In this document: one piece after another, positions 35,146-44,173 of the stretch
How positions within the stretch are numbered: the stretch's first letter is position 1
How the letters are laid out: each line of letters begins with the position of its first letter
From: Gammaproteobacteria bacterium
Lineage (GTDB): Bacteria > Pseudomonadota > Gammaproteobacteria > Ga0077536
Assembly: GCA_021773835.1 (NCBI GenBank)
Contig: JAJFJQ010000073.1
Span: 124,001-188,000, forward strand
Reading direction: 5' to 3'
Length of the DNA stretch: 64,000 nt
The notes under the pieces: generated by a model
What the model saw: only the letters and a program-made list of their open reading frames with translations
What the model was told of the DNA's origin: nothing
Databases searched by the model: none
Program-made: the position numbers and the translations under genes

Positions 35146-36969
35146 TTAAACTGATCCCTTTTTCTGGCGATCCCACCCACGTGGCGCGCCACTCAAATCC
35201 AAGTGCAGCATCACTGCCATGGCCATCGCGGCATGCTTGTCTGCGCTAAAGGTCGACCCGCTATCAGCCCGCGCGACTAGAGTTGGCTCAGCGTTGTAAC
35301 GTTGCTGCCTCATCTCGCCGTCGCCTACGAGCATTAAAGTATTTCCAGATTCAACCAACGATGGCTTGCAGTCGGTTGCACCAGCAGTTGTCGTAACAAC
35401 GCACGTACAATGCGGGTTCTCCGGCTCGACCTTGTCGTCAACAACCGAGTACTGCGCCGTGCGTAGCAGCACCTCGAGTCCGTTGGCGAGTCCCGGCGCG
35501 GCTATACGAGGTGATGTTGCGTCTGCAACAACGGCGACGGAACAATGCGGTACGCCCAGTCCAGTGGTTTCAATCGACTCCGTTGTGCACGTTACCACCA
35601 AGGTTTCGATTTTGCGGTCAGCGAGCATCGTGCGTACTGCGGTTGCGCGAGCGCCGTAATCGACAATGTCATTGTCGTCGTATCGAACACCATCATCGCT
35701 GATCACGGCGATCTTGAGCCCGGCAGTTGTAATGGCCTCCGCGATAGCGTTTGCAAGCTCAACCCGTTTTGGACCGCCACTAACGACAACGATGGGTACG
35801 GTGGCGGGCGCACCTGCCGGGTATAGAGCACCGACGATCCGATCTGCCGCAACACTTGCCGCCTCGCCGGGCCAAGGAAGCGCCGCACGCGGATTGATCG
35901 CCGCAATACTCACCGCAGTGTCCTCACCGCTTCCTGTCAGCACGATATCGATGGCGCAAACCGCCAACTCGAGTACCTGCGCCGCGCGTTCCGCGAGGGC
36001 GGTTACCGCACCCTCAAGGTGTTCTAGCAGGCTCGAACCCGTTTGCTCACTCGCTAGCCAAGCCGAAACCGCTTGACTGTCGACCACAAGAACACGGTAG
36101 CGGGCACCTGCCGGATGCGCGAGCAACAGTACACCACCATTGCGAGAGTGCAGTTGCTCGAATTCGGCAACAATTGTCGTCGCGGTTGCCCGGACAACGG
36201 TTAGATCCGTCGTTGTTTGACGAGGTGTAAGCCAGCAGGTTTCATTGCTTGCTTCAACTAAGGATTTTGCCGCCACTGTGTCGGCGGGTGTTAGGACGGT
36301 CACTGTTGGTAAGCCGTGAACTTTTAACGTGCGCAGAGTCAGCAATTGATCGCGCGCTAAAACCTCGTCAACCGTGGCCGATCTTTCAGTCAAGATTCCG
36401 AGTAGTAGCTGTCGATGATGCCCTTCACCAAGCCTTATACAATCGGCACGCCGGTCGACAAATGCATGAGGTATACGGCGCGCCGTAGCGGCGTTCGTCA
36501 ACGCTCGTTGCGTTGGGGTCGGGCATCGAGCAAGCCCAAATGTATCGAATTCCTGTAACTCCGTGTTGTACGCCGCATAACCCGTGTCCGACAGTAGGGA
36601 ATTGACCAAACGTACGGCGAGATGTGCGGCGCGCCGAGCCACTGACTTGTGCTCAAATTGGGCCACTGCATGTGCAGTGTTTAACGAGTGGTGCGCTTCG
36701 TGTCGACACATCCCAATGCTGACTGCAAAACCGTGACGATTCTGTAACGCGAGCGCAACCAAAACGACGAGTCGCGTGGCACTGATATCGCGGTCTTCGG
36801 TGTCCAACGCGCTGGCCAATTCCGGCATTCGTTGTTGTGCGGCTGCGATGACGTTCGCCGGTTGTGCGGCTTCAAGATCGATGTCGCCGCGCAGATGTAG
36901 CCGCATCACTGGCAGATCGCCATAGCAGTTAGACGTTTCCAGGAAATCGATGCGCTGAACGCGAAGCAT
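35146..36969 (-). CDS. Cyanophycin-synthetase-like protein with degenerate ATP-grasp and Mur-ligase sites
   Basis: A 607-residue protein that follows the CphA layout over most of its length. The N-terminal domain matches in positions 1-150 (VMRLHL, VALALQ and AVRLVNSLL blocks). The ATP-grasp region starts with RRIPHAFVDRRADCIRLGEG, DEVLARDQLLTLRTLKVHGLPT and has ARYRVLVVDSQAV. The Mur-ligase-like part starts at 381 with ALYPAGAPATVPIVVVSGG. Catalytic motifs are changed: the glycine-rich ATP-grasp loop is missing, the Glu of E-N-A is replaced in AINPRAA, and the GTNGKT P-loop is SGGPKR (397-402). At 607 residues it is shorter than CphA (about 870). Polymerase activity is therefore unlikely; a scaffold or binding role is inferred. 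It is convergent with the A-T gene and beside a glycosyltransferase. Confidence 0.72.
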   Translation of the reverse strand: MLRVQRIDFLETSNCYGDLPVMRLHLRGDIDLEAAQPANVIAAAQQRMPELASALDTEDRDISATRLVVLVALALQNRHGFAVSIGMCRHEAHHSLNTAHAVAQFEHKSVARRAAHLAVRLVNSLLSDTGYAAYNTELQEFDTFGLARCPTPTQRALTNAATARRIPHAFVDRRADCIRLGEGHHRQLLLGILTERSATVDEVLARDQLLTLRTLKVHGLPTVTVLTPADTVAAKSLVEASNETCWLTPRQTTTDLTVVRATATTIVAEFEQLHSRNGGVLLLAHPAGARYRVLVVDSQAVSAWLASEQTGSSLLEHLEGAVTALAERAAQVLELAVCAIDIVLTGSGEDTAVSIAAINPRAALPWPGEAASVAADRIVGALYPAGAPATVPIVVVSGGPKRVELANAIAEAITTAGLKIAVISDDGVRYDDNDIVDYGARATAVRTMLADRKIETLVVTCTTESIETTGLGVPHCSVAVVADATSPRIAAPGLANGLEVLLRTAQYSVVDDKVEPENPHCTCVVTTTAGATDCKPSLVESGNTLMLVGDGEMRQQRYNAEPTLVARADSGSTFSADKHAAMAMAVMLHLDLSGAPRGWDRQKKGSV

Positions 36970-36972
36970 CGC

Positions 36973-38169
36973 TCAACCAGCCGACCGTAAGACGGGATCA
37001 AGACGAGCGTCGACTGCCTCAACCTTTGTTACGGTATGTGATTCGGCAAACGCACAGGCGCGCTCCGTGTAGCTACCATTGTTTAAAATTGCGTCGAGCG
37101 CACTCGCATAAGCGTCCCGTCCTTGTTCCATATGCACGGCAAGACCGGCGCCCATGTTGACGACGCGTTCCGCGGTTAGGCGCTGCTCAAGATGGGTTGG
37201 CGCGATCACAACAGGACAACCCGCGAGGAGCGCGGTTGCGGTAAGCCCATGTCCACCATGGCAGGCAATGACATCACAGGTGGCCAGTTCGGCACTCAAT
37301 TCTAGCGGCTCCCGAGTAACGGCAACACGCGCCGAAGCAATGCGATCTTGTAGCTGCGAACTAATACCGGGCACGTGCAGTAGGCAAGCGTGCCCACTTT
37401 CTGCCAACGAATCGGCGAACACCGCTAAGCCCGGCCAGTCCGCGCGAAAATATCCGAATAGGCGTCCAATGCCGTCCGTTGGCCATTGGGGGGTGGCGCT
37501 TGCCCGGTGCCGCGTCCGTGTTGGACCAGGTATACCAAGGTAGCTCGCTGCTCCTCGCGCGCTAAGGTAAGGATCGAGTTCTGGGAAAGTGAATAAGAGT
37601 GATTCGTTCGTGAAAAGATCGCCAATTTGCGCGAGCGGCTCGGCGCCTGCGTTAACCAATAACGCGCGAACGGTCGACAATAACCTGTGTGCACGGCGCG
37701 ACGCTTCCTCATGTGATTCGGGCGACACTTCGCGCAGGACCGTGAGCCGGTGTTGTGCTGGCGGACAGACGAAACCGGTACCCATCGTGAGCGCCGGGAC
37801 CCCTTGAATGTGTGCAGCGAGCACTGCCGCCGGTGCGTGCTCGGCAAAAACGAGACGTGTTTTCGTGGCGCGCAGCAACGCGATCCACCCGTCGACCATT
37901 TCAGTGAGCGTGCTGAGATCGTCATAGCCGGCACGGATCAACAAATCGCTGTACAGCACCGCCGGTGCCAGCCGTTGCCGTTCACGGACAACTGGCGCTG
38001 GGTAAATCTCCCACAGTCCGTGCTCGATGCCGGATCCCGCGTCAGCCGGGTTAGGTGTCGCCAGCGCAGTAACCCAGTCTCTTTCACGGAGTCGCTCGGC
38101 CACGAAAGCGAGCGCAGGATAATGGCCATAGCCGTCACCAAGTTCGCGGGCAATTAGTGCTCGTTTCAC
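36973..38169 (-). CDS. UGT/MGT-type glycosyltransferase (GT-B fold)
   Basis: A 398-residue GT-B enzyme. KRALIARELGDGYGHYPALAFVAERLRERDW is the N-terminal acceptor side, LVFAEHAPAAVLAAHIQGVPALTMGTGF its middle, and CHGGHGLTATALLAGCPVVIAPTHLEQRLTAERVVNMGAGLAV (about residues 315-355) is the donor-binding signature of macrolide-type glycosyltransferases, with HGG and the E/Q pair. These transfer sugars from UDP or TDP donors to small molecules or lipids. The gene is read just before the CphA-like gene, only three bases between them, so they share a transcript. No signal peptide is present. Confidence 0.85.
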   Translation of the reverse strand: MKRALIARELGDGYGHYPALAFVAERLRERDWVTALATPNPADAGSGIEHGLWEIYPAPVVRERQRLAPAVLYSDLLIRAGYDDLSTLTEMVDGWIALLRATKTRLVFAEHAPAAVLAAHIQGVPALTMGTGFVCPPAQHRLTVLREVSPESHEEASRRAHRLLSTVRALLVNAGAEPLAQIGDLFTNESLLFTFPELDPYLSARGAASYLGIPGPTRTRHRASATPQWPTDGIGRLFGYFRADWPGLAVFADSLAESGHACLLHVPGISSQLQDRIASARVAVTREPLELSAELATCDVIACHGGHGLTATALLAGCPVVIAPTHLEQRLTAERVVNMGAGLAVHMEQGRDAYASALDAILNNGSYTERACAFAESHTVTKVEAVDARLDPVLRSAG

Positions 38170-38447
38170 GTGTCCTTTCCGAGAGCTGGCTCGTGTCGTG
38201 AACGTCTCATGTTGGCTTCGCGTGCGGTCTTATACAACTGTTGCGGATCGGGTAGTAGAGCCTATAGGCTTTGGCCTATGGTGTCACCACGACTTCGCCC
38301 AAATCGCGTCCGCCGTTCGCGCTTATCCGCACCCGAAAAGCGGCCGCATGTTGGGTGCTGCGCGCCACAAACCAACGGAACTACGAAATTACGGCCGCGA
38401 TTAATTCTAACGCTGCGGCTGCCGTTCACATCTCCGGTAGTGAGCCA

Positions 38448-40031
38448 ATGAAAGTCGCCGTTGTGACCCCTTATTACGGCACTCGCGAGGACTGGCTCGT
38501 GCGGTGCCACGAAAGCGTGCGCGAGCAAACGTACCCGTGCACACATCTCCTCGTCGCAGATGGGGCCGCGAGCGAAGTCGCGAACGATTTCGAATGCCTG
38601 CACTTGGAGCTCACACGCAATATCGGCGATTACGGTGACACACCTCGCGCATTGGGTTCTATTTATGCCGCCGGCCTCAAGTTCGATGCGGTCGCCTACC
38701 TTGATGCCGACAATTGGTTCGAGCCCTGGCATATCCAGTCGCTGGTTGATTTACATGCGCGCACTGGCGCGGCGGTGTGCACTTCTGGGCGAACACTTTT
38801 TGGCACGGACGGCACGTGCCTCGGTGTCGATGAGGAGGTCGACGGCGAGCGTTTCGTTGATACGAGTTGCCTGTTTCTCACGCGTGAAGCTTTCGACGTA
38901 TTTCCGGTGTGGTCGTCGATGTCTGCGCAGTTGCATGCGATTGACGATCGGGTCGTGTGGGCCGAAATAATCGACCGTGCGCTTAGTCGCGCGCATACCG
39001 GCATGCCGAGCGCCGCGTATCGCACCGCGTTTGCGTTCCACTATGAACGCATGGGGTTTCCCATACCCGACGATGCCAAGACGGGTAGCGACGTCAAAGA
39101 ATCCATGCGCTTGGTGGCCGAGGATGAACAACGTCATCGCCAACGCGCGCGCGATGTGCGCGGAGCGGAGCGGAGCGGGCGGGTATGGCGTTATCCAGTC
39201 ACCCTACCGCGCAGCGACGCGCAGATTGCAAGCGGCCTTGGGATTCTGCCTGGATCGGACGAATTCGATCGCGAGCACCTTCCCGACTTCATCTGCTTTG
39301 GCGCACAAAAATCGGGCACTACCTGGCTGTATAACAATCTACGCGCGCATCCTGAAATATTTTTCCCGAAGCCCCTTGCTGGCGAACCCGCGTATTTCAG
39401 CAAGGAGTCACACTTCTTCGATGTTGAAGAACGCTTCGCGCGCGGCGTGAGTTTTTACGCACAACGCTTTGCTCCTGGTCGAGTCAAGGTCAAAGGAGAT
39501 ATGACGCCAAACTATGCACTGCTCGCCCCCGATCGTATCGCAACGGTACGCAAACTGATGCCCGATGTGCGTCTGATATTTTTAATGCGCAATCCGATCG
39601 AGCGTGCCTGGTCGCGGGTTGTCATGCGGGTGGTTATAGAAGCAGGACGCAGCATGGAATCGATGAGTGACGATGAACTCACCGCGGAATTAATTAGAGA
39701 GGACGTGCGCAGCAATTCGGATTATCTGACGATTATCCGCAGTTGGCTGCGATTTTTCCCCGGTGAGCAATTGTGGATCGGATTTATGGACGATATTGTC
39801 AACCGACCCGAAGCGCTTCTTCGCGAGGTTCTCGCTCACATCAATGTTAGTGCTGATCTGGATCTATCCGACTTTCCATTAAGTCAGCGCTTCTTCGCTG
39901 GACCAGGAACGTCGATTGGCCCCAACCAATTGAGTTTTCTGCGCGGCATGTACGCCGCCCAGATCGAGGAACTCTATGAAGCCTTTGGAGAACGGGTGTC
40001 TGCTTGGCGCGTTTCCGTGCATGGCCACTGA
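38448..40031 (+). CDS. Bifunctional glycosyltransferase family 2 / sulfotransferase
   Basis: A 527-residue fusion. Residues 1-230 are a GT-A domain: MKVAVVTPYYGTREDWLVRCHESV, then ADNW in YLDADNWFEPWH at about 84-95 gives the D-x-D metal site (D86, D88). Residues about 275-520 form a PAPS-dependent sulfotransferase: FGAQKSGTTWLYNNLRAHP (5'-phosphosulfate loop, K288) and MRNPIERAWSRVVM (3'-phosphate site). One protein could therefore add a sugar and a sulfate to the same product. The ATG at 38448 opens exactly at the family start; the 59-codon upstream extension is low-complexity and not family-like. It is divergent from the GT-B gene, with a 278-base shared control region. Confidence 0.85.
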   Translation: MKVAVVTPYYGTREDWLVRCHESVREQTYPCTHLLVADGAASEVANDFECLHLELTRNIGDYGDTPRALGSIYAAGLKFDAVAYLDADNWFEPWHIQSLVDLHARTGAAVCTSGRTLFGTDGTCLGVDEEVDGERFVDTSCLFLTREAFDVFPVWSSMSAQLHAIDDRVVWAEIIDRALSRAHTGMPSAAYRTAFAFHYERMGFPIPDDAKTGSDVKESMRLVAEDEQRHRQRARDVRGAERSGRVWRYPVTLPRSDAQIASGLGILPGSDEFDREHLPDFICFGAQKSGTTWLYNNLRAHPEIFFPKPLAGEPAYFSKESHFFDVEERFARGVSFYAQRFAPGRVKVKGDMTPNYALLAPDRIATVRKLMPDVRLIFLMRNPIERAWSRVVMRVVIEAGRSMESMSDDELTAELIREDVRSNSDYLTIIRSWLRFFPGEQLWIGFMDDIVNRPEALLREVLAHINVSADLDLSDFPLSQRFFAGPGTSIGPNQLSFLRGMYAAQIEELYEAFGERVSAWRVSVHGH

Positions 40032-40141
40032 TTGTCCAGAGATTATCTCTAATTTATGACGCAATTCATTGATTTAATACGTTTCTTGAAGGATAATTTT
40101 GCTTCCATGGAAAGCCATCGAGAATCTACACGGAGAGTCAC

Positions 40142-41461
40142 ATGAAACGCGCATGGGTGTTTGCGGCTCTTTGTCTGGTGCCGCTGGTTGTTTCCTCGGC
40201 GAACGTTGCCGCAGAAACACTGCTTGAAACGGCCGCCGAGAAGCTCAACGCCGGTGCCGCCAACGAAGCGCTAGAAATGCTTGCGAGCTCAGAGCCAGAG
40301 CGCGCAGGCGATCCTGCCTTTGATCTGTTGCTTGGCAAAGCAGCGCTCGCTGCCGGCCGCCCCGGCATTGCGGTATTTGCGCTCGAGCGTGTTGTCGCAC
40401 TCGAGCCGGACAATGCCGAAGCGCGCCTTCAATATGCCCGCGCCTACGCGGCTGCCGGGTACGGGCAGCAAGCTAAGCAGGAGTTAGAAGCGGCACGTCG
40501 GTCGCCTTCGTCCAACGCGGCGGTCGCAAACGCCATCCAAGCGCTACAACTGGAGCTACGCCAGCAGGAAGTCGGCGTACGTCGCGGGGTACGCGCCTAT
40601 CTTGAGGCGAGCGGCGGCTACGACAGCAATGTTAATCGCACGACAGACGAGCGCACGTTGTTCGGCGTCACCGGACCGATTGCTAATCGTTTTGTTGAGC
40701 AAGATGACGGTTTTGGAACTGTTGGTGGTGGTATCGATTATCAGGGTGTCGGGCTCGAAAACTGGGATCTCATCGCCGGCGCTCGCGGGCAATATCGTTT
40801 CAACGGCGGTTCAGCGTCTGATTTTGATTTCGGCAGTGTTGATGGATATACCGGGCTAGTTCGCTCGAGTGGCGCGAACGAGTGGTCCGGCACGGTTAAT
40901 ATTGGCCGTACCATTCGTGACGGTGATGGCCTACTCGCGGAATTCGGAGCCAATCTTCGCTGGCGCCATGCCTTTGGTGCACGTCGGATTGGTACACTTT
41001 ATTTCGGCGCCAGCTATGTCGATTTCGACGACCAGGATCCGCGCGACGGCGAGCGCTTCGTCGGCGGCGCGCGCTACACACATGGTTGGGGCGGCGCGTT
41101 ATCGCCGGTGGTGCGGCTCCATGCTTATGGCGGAACTGTGAACGCTGACTCGTCACGCAATCCGCAGCTCGACTATGATCGTTACGGTGGTGCGATGCGC
41201 GGACAGATTACGCTCAATCGATCGCTGGTCCTGTTTACCGATCTCGGTATCGAACAACGGGATTTCGATGGTCCCGTTGTGACATCATTCAACGATCGTG
41301 AGGACACAGTCTACCGCGTGGGCGCCGGCGCCCATATTAGATCGTTTGATAAGTGGCGTATCACGCCACGAGTCACCTATAGGCGCAACGACTCCAATGC
41401 CGGGCTTTCTGACCATGACCAGGTAGTAGTTGCCGTGACCGTACGCCGCGAGTTCAACTGA
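40142..41461 (+). CDS. TPR outer-membrane beta-barrel protein (Slam/DUF560-like)
   Basis: A 439-residue exported protein. Signal peptide FAALCLVPLVVSSANVAA, cut before ETLL. Residues 22-140 hold TPR-like helices (LLGKAALAAGRPGIAVFALERVVALEPDNAEARLQYARAYAAAGYGQQAKQELEAAR). From about 145 the sequence is a beta-barrel with alternating pattern and YLEASGGYDSNVNRTTDE, where GYDSNVN is common at the barrel start of surface lipoprotein assembly modifier (DUF560) proteins. It ends with VTVRREFN, a terminal aromatic/strand typical for barrels. It may export or anchor a surface product. GGAGAG precedes the ATG. It is coupled to the FecR-type gene eleven bases downstream. Confidence 0.75.
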   Translation: MKRAWVFAALCLVPLVVSSANVAAETLLETAAEKLNAGAANEALEMLASSEPERAGDPAFDLLLGKAALAAGRPGIAVFALERVVALEPDNAEARLQYARAYAAAGYGQQAKQELEAARRSPSSNAAVANAIQALQLELRQQEVGVRRGVRAYLEASGGYDSNVNRTTDERTLFGVTGPIANRFVEQDDGFGTVGGGIDYQGVGLENWDLIAGARGQYRFNGGSASDFDFGSVDGYTGLVRSSGANEWSGTVNIGRTIRDGDGLLAEFGANLRWRHAFGARRIGTLYFGASYVDFDDQDPRDGERFVGGARYTHGWGGALSPVVRLHAYGGTVNADSSRNPQLDYDRYGGAMRGQITLNRSLVLFTDLGIEQRDFDGPVVTSFNDREDTVYRVGAGAHIRSFDKWRITPRVTYRRNDSNAGLSDHDQVVVAVTVRREFN

Positions 41462-41472
41462 GGAGGCAGCTT

Positions 41473-42195
41473 ATGCCCCACACCGAACGAAAAACCAGTC
41501 TTTTACGTCGGCGACCGCTCGCCGCCGCCCTCGCGATGTTGGGCTACGCCACACCTATGGCGGCGCAAGCTGAGGACGCGCCGGCAAAAGTCGTATTCTC
41601 AATTGGTCAGGTTACCGTTGTGAACGCCGATGGCCAGCGCCGGACGGCTAACCGTGGCGAAGAAATTTACACTGGTGAATCCATCGTTACCGAACGCGGC
41701 CGGGTACATCTGCGTTTTTCGGACGGTGGCAAGGTATCGCTCAAACCAAACACCGAATTTAAAGTTGACGAGTACTCATTCAATAAAGACCAACCGACAG
41801 AATCACGCAGCTTTTTCAACCTGGTACGCGGCGGCTTGCGTGCTGTGAGCGGACTTATCGGTCGATCCGATCGACGCGACTACCGCGTGAGAACATCCGT
41901 GGCGACCATTGGTATTCGCGGCACGGTCTTCGAAGCGGAACTCGGTAGTTCGATCACGGTTCGCGTTTTCGAAGGTGCCATTGAGTTGCTTGATGACTCA
42001 GGCGTCCTGATCCGAGTTGTGGAACAAGGGGAAGAAATCACCTACGACGAGATCACCGGTAAAGTTACTATTGGTGGCCAGGATGTCAGGATCCCCGATG
42101 AGGAAACTGCGAACCGTCTGGGTTTGCCTCTCGACGCCGCATCGAGTGAGGACGTAGACGACCTTGGCCGCTCATCGGTACTCGGCTACGAATAG
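41473..42195 (+). CDS. FecR-domain periplasmic protein
   Basis: A 240-residue exported protein with a signal peptide (AAALAMLGYATPMAAQA) and a FecR domain at about 40-190: FSIGQVTVVNADGQRRTANRGEEIYTGESIVTERGRVHLRFSDGGKVSLKPNTEFKVDEY, then RTSVATIGIRGTVFEAEL and VRVFEGAIELL. Classical FecR proteins have an N-terminal membrane helix and a partner sigma factor; this has neither, so it is probably an envelope protein in the same assembly as the barrel protein. AGGAGG lies seven bases before the ATG and directly overlaps the upstream stop, so the pair is co-expressed. Confidence 0.85.
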   Translation: MPHTERKTSLLRRRPLAAALAMLGYATPMAAQAEDAPAKVVFSIGQVTVVNADGQRRTANRGEEIYTGESIVTERGRVHLRFSDGGKVSLKPNTEFKVDEYSFNKDQPTESRSFFNLVRGGLRAVSGLIGRSDRRDYRVRTSVATIGIRGTVFEAELGSSITVRVFEGAIELLDDSGVLIRVVEQGEEITYDEITGKVTIGGQDVRIPDEETANRLGLPLDAASSEDVDDLGRSSVLGYE

Positions 42196-42403
42196 GCTAA
42201 ATTCTGCCGAATCGCGAAGCTATCGCGGGTTGAGCAACCCGTCCAATCAAGCAAATCCCACCGACATCGTCTTCAAAAGGCGGCGTGAGGATCATATGCC
42301 CAAGCCGCGTGCGTCGATGCGTGTCTCTTGCGCGGCTAAAAGCCTGTGTGGTTACCGCCGCCAGAAATCCCAATTTCGAAATTCAAGCCGCGCTGCACGT
42401 TGC

Positions 42404-43402
42404 TCAGCCTAATCCAAGCGGATCGCCGAGTGGTTCATGCGCCGGGTACGCGACGGTGTTATCCGAGTGGTGCTGAACGAAAGCGATAAGTTCGTCCCAA
42501 TTGAAGTTAATGTCAGGAAAAGTGTCCGGTCCGGACACGACTGCGGCACCCGGCTTTGGTTCGTCGCGGCGTTCAGCCTGCACATTGTAGGCGTGGTTAA
42601 TGACCAGTGGTGCAGGACATAAATCGTCAAGCGCTTGAAAGTTTGTCTCGGGACGCCACTGTCGCCAGTCGCCACCCGCGCCTGCGGCAGCGGCGCGCAA
42701 AAGCCACATGCCGTTGCGCTGAAGCTTGTTCGATGGCGAAAAAGTTGGGGCAAACACGGCTTCTGAACTGACGTGTTCCACGCCCAACACGCAAAGGTCG
42801 TAACGGGCGTTTGGAACAAATAGTGTGAGTCCGCAAAACAAAGGATAGGACTCGCCGTCGCGCCAACGGCGATGCCACCGCGCTACAGTTCCGAGCGGGG
42901 TCGATTCTTGTAAATTGAGATCCCATTGTAGAGGTGCCTTAAAGCCGAATATGAACGGGCTTTTTTCCATCAAACAGTGCGGGTTGTCATCAATCGCGCG
43001 ATGCAGATCGCCCATGAACGTGCGCGGTAGTGCGTCATCGTCGTCCAGCGAGGTGGTGGCAAGCGCAGGTTCGTTGATTGATCCTTCTGCGCGTAACCAC
43101 GAACTGCGCCAAAATCGCGTGCCGGGTTTAAGTATCACGAGGTGAGTTCTGGGTCGGGTCGTCAGTAGAGCCGCAAGTTCGGCGCGATGGTTTGCCGGCA
43201 GCTCAATTGAAACGAGTACGAACCAATCAAAATCCTGATCATATTGTTCGGCGACACTGGGGAATGTGGCATGCCTAAATAACGCAAACCGATACGCCAA
43301 GCGCTGCGCATCGAATAAGTCACCGTGTGTCTCCATTCGATGAACCGGGCTGCCACCATTGGTGATGCTGTAGCGCGTGACCAAGACGTGTCGGTATTTC
43401 AT
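42404..43402 (-). CDS. Putative rhamnosyltransferase-like glycosyltransferase
   Basis: A 332-residue protein of the putative rhamnosyltransferase type (PF11316-like): YRHVLVTRYSIT, RFALFRHATFPSVAEQYDQDFDWFVLVSIELP and TSLDDDDALPRTFMGDLHRAID, where the acidic DDDD is the donor/metal site. It would attach a deoxy sugar or similar unit to a polysaccharide or glycolipid. ATG 43402 (MKYRHVL) is preferred to an upstream in-frame Met at 43435, which lacks family-like residues. It closes the glycosyltransferase island and faces a low-coding region. Confidence 0.78.
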   Translation of the reverse strand: MKYRHVLVTRYSITNGGSPVHRMETHGDLFDAQRLAYRFALFRHATFPSVAEQYDQDFDWFVLVSIELPANHRAELAALLTTRPRTHLVILKPGTRFWRSSWLRAEGSINEPALATTSLDDDDALPRTFMGDLHRAIDDNPHCLMEKSPFIFGFKAPLQWDLNLQESTPLGTVARWHRRWRDGESYPLFCGLTLFVPNARYDLCVLGVEHVSSEAVFAPTFSPSNKLQRNGMWLLRAAAAGAGGDWRQWRPETNFQALDDLCPAPLVINHAYNVQAERRDEPKPGAAVVSGPDTFPDINFNWDELIAFVQHHSDNTVAYPAHEPLGDPLGLG

Positions 43403-44173
43403 ATCGGCGCAATCATCAGCGAAAACAAAGTACAAGATTTCGGCGAGAAAATTATATTGGAAATAGAAACGAAGCGAAAAGAGGGCGCACTTATCTTATG
43501 GGTCCGAGCCGCCTTAACCGTAACTTGAAACAATTCCGCTCGAACAATCGCGATCATTAAATCGTATCGAGAGGCCTCGACAATGAGACAACGAAAATGG
43601 GTGGATAAATGGGAATGCTAACCGGTTAACAGGTTTGAAATTATCCTCGTTAAGTAATACGTTTTAACGGGTTACTGTGGTATCTAGATCAATTTTAGAG
43701 CTACATTCCTTCAACAATAGGTGAAGCTCTGGCAGCACTTCTAGTGCCGTTCGAAGAGCTTTCTCATTTGCGCCACTTTCCTTCTCCGCAATAGGTACGT
43801 TGATATCAGAATTATTGGCGCTCTCGAAATACTTGCTCAAGCTTGGGTCGCTCTTTAGCCACCCGTGGAATTTCAACCGTCCAATAGTCATCCAGCATAT
43901 CTTCGTATCTGGAAGCACCTCTTACGAATTCATCTCTCTTTAAATTCACCGTGCATCTCAATTTTTCGCGTAACACACGGAGATCGAGCGCCGACTTTAA
44001 TGCCTAATCCTGAACGATGAATATAACGAGGTCACGACAACGAGAACGTCGGTTTTGGGCACATTTCGACCGGTCTCGTGCATCGCTCCCGGCCGTTTGC
44101 TTTCGGCTGGCGCCCTATTTAGATGAGTAGGATACCGGCGCTGGCGGTAAGATTTGGATGCCGACTAGTACAG
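43403..44173. other. AT-rich low-coding spacer between the island and the carboxylase operon
   Basis: About 770 bases with lower GC than the flanks. Apart from the frameshifted remnant listed at 43664-44003, I see no supported gene, RNA or repeat. It probably marks an old insertion or deletion boundary of the 25.5-43.4 kb island. Confidence 0.4.
43664..44003 (-). pseudogene. Possible frameshifted gene remnant, unrecognised
   Basis: On the minus strand two overlapping frames look protein-like. The upstream one (43812-44003) reads RRDEF-like text with VRGASRYEDMLDDYWTVEIP and ends at a TAA. The downstream one (43664-43918) has YFESANNSDINVPIAEK and ends at 43664. Together they suggest a single gene broken by a frameshift near 43830. 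Neither part matches a family I recognise; the short length makes chance possible. Confidence 0.25.

Noticed and set aside
38271-38447. N-terminal extension of the glycosyltransferase-sulfotransferase from an earlier ATG
   Set aside because: The 59 extra residues are low-complexity and not part of the GT2 fold, which starts exactly at MKVAVVTPYY.
41473-42195. FecR protein as an anti-sigma regulator of an iron-uptake system
   Set aside because: There is no membrane helix, no sigma-70 ECF gene and no TonB receptor nearby; an exported leader points to an envelope role.
42196-42403. Short plus-strand frames between the FecR gene and the rhamnosyltransferase gene
   Set aside because: Basic, cysteine-rich translations without domain or ribosome site; treated as a convergent spacer.
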